Assembly (NCBI GenBank): GCA_035507035.1
Contig: DATJOJ010000022.1
Span: 20,084-84,083, forward strand
From: DATJOJ01 sp035507035
GTDB taxonomy: Bacteria > Acidobacteriota > Terriglobia > Terriglobales > Acidobacteriaceae
DNA length: 64,000 nucleotides
Direction: 5' to 3'
Below are positions 58,974 through 64,000 of the stretch, piece by piece. The notes below the pieces were generated by a model. The model searched no databases and was not told the DNA's origin. It was given only the letters and a program-made list of their open reading frames with translations. The position numbers and the translations under genes are program-made. The number at the start of each line of letters is the position of its first letter. Positions within the stretch are counted from its first letter, which is position 1.

Positions 58974-60542
58974 TTATTTCCTCGCGAACTCGCTGCGATG
59001 GCGGCTGTACAACGTATAGATCATGAGTCCGAGGACGAGCCACACGACAAAGCGAATCCAGGTGATGACAGTCAGCCCCATCATCAGCCCACCGCACAGA
59101 ACGATCGAAATCAGCGGGAACCACGGCACCAAGGGGACGCGGAAAACCCGTTTGCGCTCGGGCTGCGTGCGCCGCAGGATGATCACGCCCAGCGAGACCA
59201 GAGCAAAGGCAAACAAGGTACCGATATTCGAGAGATCCGCGGCATCGCTAATGGCGAAGATTCCGGCGGGTATGCCCACGGCAAAACCAGCGATCCACGT
59301 CGACCAATGCGGCGTTTTGAATTTAGGGTGAACCGCGGAAAACAGTTTCGGAAACAGACCATCCCGAGACATGGCATACCAGATTCGGGCCTGGCCGTAT
59401 TGAAAGACAAGCAATGACGAAATCATGCCCATCAGCGCGCCAATCACGATGACCGATTGCGACCAACGGCTCGCGCCAAGATGCTGCAAGGCATAAGCGA
59501 CCGGAGCCTCGGCGGCATCGCCGGAAACGAAGGTCGTGTACTTCATCATGCCGAGTAGCACGATTGAAACGCCCACGTATAGCAAAGTACAGACGATCAG
59601 CGACGCGATAATGCCAAAAGGCAAGTCGCGTTGTGGATTGCGCGACTCTTCTGCCGCGGTTGAAACCGAGTCGAATCCGATATAGGTAAAAAAAACAATT
59701 GCTCCGCCGGTCACAATGCCACTGAATCCCGAGGGGGCAAAGGGCTTCCAGTTTCCGGGATTGACCAACGCACCGCCAACCACTAAGAAAACGAGGATGG
59801 CGCCGATCTTGATTGCGACCATGACGTTGTTCGCTTCCGCCGATTCCCGAATCCCGCGCACCAACAGAATCGTCAGGACGAAAATAATCAGAAAAGCGGG
59901 GAAATTAAAGTATGCGCCGGTCCAGTGCCCTGATTCCCAGACCGGTGTCGACCATTTATCGGAGAGATTAATGCCGAAAGACGCGAGTTGGGCTTTGCTA
60001 TAGGCACCGAAGCCGATGGCCACGACGACATTGCTGACAACATACTCGAGAATCAAGTCCCAGCCGATGATCCAGGCAAAAATTTCGCCCAGCGTGGCAT
60101 AGGAGTATGTATAAGCACTGCCCGCGATCGGAATCATCGAGGCCAGCTCTGCATAACAGAGGCCCGCAAAACTGCAGGCCAGCGCCACCAGGAAAAACGA
60201 GATGGCAATCGACGGACCGGCAGGGGGTCGACCGTGCATGAGCACGCTGGCCATGCCCCCACCACGCAGCAGGTTCACCAGCAGATCGAGTACCTGCGCA
60301 TGCAGGATGGACGGCGCTTGAAAATATTCTCCCGCCGCTGCCGTGCCAGTCAGCACGAATATTCCCGAACCGATCACGGCGCCGATGCCCAAGGCCGTCA
60401 GCGACCATGGCCCCAACGTTTTCTCCAAACGCTGTCCCGGAGCCTCGGATTCGGAGATCAGCTTATCGATCGACTTGCAGCAAAAAAGCTGATTCTCCGA
60501 TGTGCGAACCGAGTTGGGAGGCTTCGTGGCTGATTCTGGCAA
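58974..60542 (-). CDS. APC-family amino-acid permease
   Basis: 522 aa, twelve or more membrane helices, CAT/APC type. The transport signature is GIGAVIGSGIFVLTGTAAAG in helix 1 and PIAGSAYTYSYATLGEIFAW in helices 3-4. Between helices 1 and 2 there is an extra segment of about 40 residues (from GEYFQAPSILHAQVLDLLVN to HGRPPAGPSIAI) not usual for the family. The N-terminal 35 residues contain CC and Ser-rich sequence. Substrate unknown. Confidence 0.92.
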   Translation of the reverse strand: MPESATKPPNSVRTSENQLFCCKSIDKLISESEAPGQRLEKTLGPWSLTALGIGAVIGSGIFVLTGTAAAGEYFQAPSILHAQVLDLLVNLLRGGGMASVLMHGRPPAGPSIAISFFLVALACSFAGLCYAELASMIPIAGSAYTYSYATLGEIFAWIIGWDLILEYVVSNVVVAIGFGAYSKAQLASFGINLSDKWSTPVWESGHWTGAYFNFPAFLIIFVLTILLVRGIRESAEANNVMVAIKIGAILVFLVVGGALVNPGNWKPFAPSGFSGIVTGGAIVFFTYIGFDSVSTAAEESRNPQRDLPFGIIASLIVCTLLYVGVSIVLLGMMKYTTFVSGDAAEAPVAYALQHLGASRWSQSVIVIGALMGMISSLLVFQYGQARIWYAMSRDGLFPKLFSAVHPKFKTPHWSTWIAGFAVGIPAGIFAISDAADLSNIGTLFAFALVSLGVIILRRTQPERKRVFRVPLVPWFPLISIVLCGGLMMGLTVITWIRFVVWLVLGLMIYTLYSRHRSEFARK

Positions 60543-60657
60543 TGGACCTCTGGAAATTCGGCTCTTAGCTACTAGCTCTTAGCCATTAGCTAAACAATCT
60601 TGGTCCCTCGGCCAGACTGAAGGACTAAGTGCCAATGGCTAATGCTAATTGCCCCTG
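60543..60657. other. Intergenic region with short word repeats
   Basis: Built of near-repeats such as GCTCTTAGCTACTAGCTC / TTAGCCATTAGC / AATGGCTAATGCTAATT. No coding or promoter signal; similar tracts lie at 54113-54286. Confidence 0.4.
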
Positions 60658-60819
60658 TTAGCGTTTCGCCTGGCCGCGCACCAGCTTCTTTACTTTGCGC
60701 TTCTGCGAACCACGGGCGTATTCCCTCGGCTTCAGCGGCTTTTCTGTCTTGCGCTTCTTGCGCGCCGTGCGCCGGGCTTTTTTGCGTTCATCTTTGCTCA
60801 GACTTTTCGTGTTTGCCAT
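60658..60819 (-). CDS. Very basic small protein
   Basis: 53 aa, about 40 percent Lys+Arg (e.g. KDERKKARRTARKKRKTEK), ending RGQAKR. Small Lys/Arg-rich proteins starting MANTKSL(S/N)K(D/E)ERK recur in acidobacteria as I recall. Probably nucleic-acid or ribosome associated; no assigned function. It reads in the same direction as the helicase but lies downstream of it, after an AT hairpin. Confidence 0.65.
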   Translation of the reverse strand: MANTKSLSKDERKKARRTARKKRKTEKPLKPREYARGSQKRKVKKLVRGQAKR

Positions 60820-60853
60820 GTATGAATCCTAAGATTTGTAAATTTGGTAATTG

Positions 60854-60893
60854 GTAATTTGAAATTTGGCAAGAATTACCAATTTCAAATTAC
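60854..60893 (-). terminator. AT-rich hairpin after uvrD
   Basis: GTAATTTGAAAT (60854-60865) and ATTTCAAATTAC (60882-60893) are perfect complements with a 16-nt loop, 16 bp beyond the uvrD/pcrA stop. It lies in an AAATTTGG-type repeat tract. Confidence 0.5.
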
Positions 60894-60908
60894 AAATTGC
60901 CAACCCCT

Positions 60909-63536
60909 TCACACCGGCTCCAACTGGGCGTACTTCTCTACCAACTTCTTCAAGCCGAACCTGGGGAATTGTACCGTAATCTTGGCTTCGTCGCCTTCTC
61001 CTTCTCGCTGATAAACCATCCCTTCGCCATATTTCGGATGCCGCACCTTCTGCCCAGGGCGAAATCCCTTCTTCCCTTTTGGCGTTTCGACCGGAACTTT
61101 GGGGACGGTAAACTTCTTGCCCCTCGAGGCAAAGAACTCAGCAATATTGTCAATCGAATTATATTTTGGGCCAGCATAAACGGGCTTTGGCTGGCGCGGT
61201 CGACGTCGATCGACCCAGTTGGCGCTCTGATCTTCATCTTCGTAGGCGTAGTGAACTTGCGCCTGCGGAGCGGACGCGCCTCCCCGCGCAGAAGCGTGAG
61301 CACGGCGAGCCGTTCCCAGCTCTTCGATTAACTCTCCTGGCACTTCCTCCAGAAATCGCGATGGTATGCTCGCTTCCGGCAAATCCGTGCCGTACCGCCG
61401 CCGGTAAACTGCGCGGGTCAGGATCAGCGTGTCCATCGCCCGCGTCATGCCGACATAGCACAGACGCCGCTCTTCTTCGATGTCGTCCGGTTGCAGGAAC
61501 GTCCGCGAGTGCGGAAACAAACCTTCTTCCAGCCCGCACAGAAAGACCAGGGAAAACTCCAAACCCTTGGCCGCATGGAGGGTCATCAGCGTAACCTGCG
61601 CGCGCTCATCATAAGCGTCGACATCGCTGACCAAAGCGGCGTGGTCGAGAAACTGATCGAGAGTCTCCCCACGGTCTTTTGAATCCAGGGCTGCATTCAC
61701 CAGTTCGCGTAAATTCTCGATTCGCGAATAAGCTTCCGGCGTGTCTTCCGCTTCAAGCTGTTTGATGTAGCCAGTGCGATCGATGAGAAATTTCAGGATT
61801 TCCGCGGTATTCGCGGGGCCACCAGGAGTGCGGAAGGCACCGTCTTCCGTGGCGTCGGAGCCCTCGGTCGCGTCGTCAGCTCCGTTATGATTCGTCACCG
61901 GATCAGGAGTGAAAACGCCAAAATCAAAGGAGATGTTCTCCCCTTCTTCCGCTGGGTTGAACTCAACCTCCGTATCAGGCTGCGGCGACTCGGTCGACGT
62001 GGGGACAGCCGCCCTCGGCTGTCCGGGGGAGCGAAGCTCCGCAGCTTCTGCCGTCTCCTCCAGCCTTTCAACATAAGTTCCCGCTAGCATCGCTCGTGCA
62101 TCTTCGATCAAATCGCGAAAAGCCCTCAATGCGCTCAAGGCGCGCTGCGGCAACAGCTGCCGTTTGATCGTTTGACCAACAGCTCCCCAAAGCGAGACGC
62201 CAGCTTCCAATGCCACTTGCTCCAAGGTTTCAATCGTCGTCTTACCGATCCCGCGCACCGGCGTGTTGATCACGCGTAACAAAGAAATCGAATCATCCAC
62301 GTTGTGAATGACCTTGAGGTAGGAAATCATGTCTTTGATTTCCGCGCGCTCATAGAACGAGAATCCGCCGACCACGTTGTATTTCAGGCCGTAGCGCCGC
62401 ATCGCTTCTTCAAACAATCGCGATTGGGAATTCGTGCGATAGAGCACTGCCGCCCGGCGCGTCTCGCCCTCGTCCGCCGCTTCTCGCAAGTAGCGAGCAA
62501 CATAATCGGCCGCAAAGAGCGCCTCGTTCTCACCGTCCGGCGCTTCGTAGTAGCCAATCTTCGAGCCACCCTGCCGCGCAGTCCAGAGATTCTTGCCTTT
62601 GCGTTTGCGGTTATTCGAGACAACGGCCGATGCTCCCTGCAAAATGTTCTGGGTGGAACGATAGTTCTGTTCCAGGCGAACAATCTTGGCCTCGGGAAAA
62701 TCACTTTCAAATTCCAGAATGTTGCGGATGTCGGCTCCGCGCCATGAATAGATCGATTGATCTTCATCTCCCACAGCGCAAACATTGTGGCGCGTTCCGG
62801 CCAGCAGGCGCATGAGTTCATACTGCGGACGATTCGTGTCCTGGTACTCATCCACCAGAATGTATTGAAAACGCCGGTTGTAATATTCGCGAACCTCGGG
62901 CACGGCTTTCAGGAGCCGCACCGCTTCGAGTAGAAGATCGTCAAAATCGAGCGCGTTGGCTTTGACTAACTCTTTTTTGTACTCCGCGTAAATCTGCGCC
63001 ACCCGCTCTGTTTTAGGGTCAGACGAATTCAGGTAGACTTCCTGCGGATCGAGCATGTGGTTCTTGGCCCAGGAGATTCGTCCCAGGACGTTGCGCGGGG
63101 TAAGTTGCTTGTCGTCGACCCCCAGCCGCCGCATTGCCGCCTTCACCACGTTCTGCTGATCGGCCTCGTCGTAGATCACGAAATCTTTGCGATAGCCCTT
63201 GCCGCCGATCTGCAAGGTTTCAATGTCGCGGCGCAACAGCCGCACGCAAAACGAGTGGAAGGTGGAAATCAGAGGCTTAGCGAGGGTCCGCGCTCCGACC
63301 AGCGATTCAACCCGGCTGGCCATCTCAGAGGCAGCTTTGTTGGTAAAGGTTACCGCCAGAATCGAGTCCGGTTGTACGCCCACGCCGTCGATCAGATGTG
63401 CAATGCGGTAGGTGATGACACGGGTCTTGCCGCTTCCGGCTCCCGCCAGGATAAGCACGGGGCCATCGACTGCCTCGACGGCTTCGCGTTGCTGCGGATT
63501 CAGTTTGTTCAGGTACGACGACAAGGTTGCGGGCAC
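60909..63536 (-). CDS. UvrD/PcrA-type DNA helicase
   Basis: 3'-5' superfamily 1A helicase in repair and replication-fork processing, 875 aa from GTG 63536. Motifs in order: LILAGAGSGKTRVITYR (Walker A, ~30), VTFTNKAASEM, DEYQDTNRPQYEL (Walker B), AVGDEDQSIYSWRGADI, LEQNYRST, VTLMTLHAAKGLEF and EERRLCYVGMTRA. An acidic insertion of about 70 residues lies around 520-590. The C-terminal KGFRPGQKVRHPKYGEGMVY is the PcrA-like Tudor domain. Confidence 0.95.
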   Translation of the reverse strand: MPATLSSYLNKLNPQQREAVEAVDGPVLILAGAGSGKTRVITYRIAHLIDGVGVQPDSILAVTFTNKAASEMASRVESLVGARTLAKPLISTFHSFCVRLLRRDIETLQIGGKGYRKDFVIYDEADQQNVVKAAMRRLGVDDKQLTPRNVLGRISWAKNHMLDPQEVYLNSSDPKTERVAQIYAEYKKELVKANALDFDDLLLEAVRLLKAVPEVREYYNRRFQYILVDEYQDTNRPQYELMRLLAGTRHNVCAVGDEDQSIYSWRGADIRNILEFESDFPEAKIVRLEQNYRSTQNILQGASAVVSNNRKRKGKNLWTARQGGSKIGYYEAPDGENEALFAADYVARYLREAADEGETRRAAVLYRTNSQSRLFEEAMRRYGLKYNVVGGFSFYERAEIKDMISYLKVIHNVDDSISLLRVINTPVRGIGKTTIETLEQVALEAGVSLWGAVGQTIKRQLLPQRALSALRAFRDLIEDARAMLAGTYVERLEETAEAAELRSPGQPRAAVPTSTESPQPDTEVEFNPAEEGENISFDFGVFTPDPVTNHNGADDATEGSDATEDGAFRTPGGPANTAEILKFLIDRTGYIKQLEAEDTPEAYSRIENLRELVNAALDSKDRGETLDQFLDHAALVSDVDAYDERAQVTLMTLHAAKGLEFSLVFLCGLEEGLFPHSRTFLQPDDIEEERRLCYVGMTRAMDTLILTRAVYRRRYGTDLPEASIPSRFLEEVPGELIEELGTARRAHASARGGASAPQAQVHYAYEDEDQSANWVDRRRPRQPKPVYAGPKYNSIDNIAEFFASRGKKFTVPKVPVETPKGKKGFRPGQKVRHPKYGEGMVYQREGEGDEAKITVQFPRFGLKKLVEKYAQLEPV

Positions 63537-63542
63537 TCGTGA

Positions 63543-63938
63543 TTAGTTGGGTCTGCTGCCGACGGCCGGCGCGTCCATAGCGCGATGCGCTTTGCACTCG
63601 GGACAAGGACAATTGTCACGCAGGTACTGCCAAGAATAGATGCCGTGCTGGTGGCCATCGTTCCAGGAGAAGCGAATAGCGTACTTGCCGACGGGCTCAA
63701 CCTCGGTCGGCCGCGCCGCCGCCTTGAACATCGGCAACGCACCCGCGATCGGCTTAAGCGGATCGCCCGGCTGACGACCGTCCTTCTCTCGCTCTTCGTT
63801 GCACAGGGCACAAGGGCAGGCATCCCGCAGGAAGGGAAAGCTGTAAGAACTGCGATGACCGTCCTTCCACTCGACTTCAACGCCGGTCCCGGTGGTGACA
63901 TTCACCTTAACGGATTTAGGGTCTGCGATAGGGTCCAT
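63543..63938 (-). CDS. DUF971 (GBBH-like N-terminal domain) protein
   Basis: 131 aa. Two similar halves: VEVEWKDGHRSSYSFPFLRD-ACPCALC and IRFSWNDGHQHGIYSWQYLR-DNCPCPEC. The W(x)DGH...PCxxC pattern is the gamma-butyrobetaine-hydroxylase-like N-terminal/DUF971 domain, thought to bind metal. The usual form has one domain, so this is a tandem copy. It ends 6 bp before the helicase start, so the two genes are probably co-transcribed. Confidence 0.85.
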   Translation of the reverse strand: MDPIADPKSVKVNVTTGTGVEVEWKDGHRSSYSFPFLRDACPCALCNEEREKDGRQPGDPLKPIAGALPMFKAAARPTEVEPVGKYAIRFSWNDGHQHGIYSWQYLRDNCPCPECKAHRAMDAPAVGSRPN

Positions 63939-64000
63939 AATCGTGCCGCCGCTGGCGGCGAGCCAACCCTCTAGTATCGCAGAAATGCACGCGCAAGAAG

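Overview
The window looks like chromosomal DNA of an acidobacterium (Terriglobia/Koribacter-like). The basis is gene content: an Oar-type TonB receptor with an N-terminal carboxypeptidase-like domain, a large BNR/VPS10-type secreted protein, a secreted M13 peptidase, a GH38 alpha-mannosidase, a DinB protein with a signal peptide, and GAGCGAAGCGAG-type dispersed repeats. Taxonomy is inferred; no rRNA gene is present.

Layout: 1-4.8 kb is the end of the complex I operon (nuoL, cut by the window edge, then nuoM and nuoN, start/stop overlapped). 4.8-16.4 kb carries an ABC exporter pair, an orphan Flp pilin, a phosphopantetheinyl transferase, a secreted SnoaL-like protein, alpha-mannosidase followed by a sugar porter, and a second ABC exporter whose permease is fused to an amidohydrolase. 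16.6-30.1 kb is mostly cell-envelope and secreted protein genes: LolA-like protein, BNR protein, M13 peptidase, aldehyde dehydrogenase, a small beta-barrel, a membrane thioredoxin-like protein followed by a secreted Cys-rich peptide, and a TonB receptor.

30.6-45.8 kb is a 15.1 kb integrated element in the 3' end of tRNA-Asp(GTC). It has 45-bp identical direct repeats at both ends, a tyrosine integrase with an AlpA/excisionase-like gene beside the intact tRNA, and paired integrase arm-type repeats at both ends. Its left part holds small genes and a replication-initiator-like gene with three DNA iterons embedded in three different reading frames (lambda-O-like). The middle has a prohead-protease-like gene, an MqsR/MqsA toxin-antitoxin pair and a lone reverse-strand membrane protein between imperfect direct repeats. 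The right part is a tightly overlapped operon encoding ejection-protein-like and scaffold-like proteins. I see no portal, large terminase, major capsid, tail or lysis gene. It could be a phage satellite or a reduced prophage; the sequence alone does not decide.

45.8-64 kb returns to chromosome: PilZ protein, bamA-skp (outer-membrane assembly), alr, a BrnT/BrnA toxin-antitoxin pair, an alpha/beta hydrolase, GNAT-glyA, DinB, radical SAM, adenosine deaminase, an amino-acid permease with a lineage-type insertion, a 53-aa basic protein, a UvrD/PcrA helicase and a DUF971 protein.
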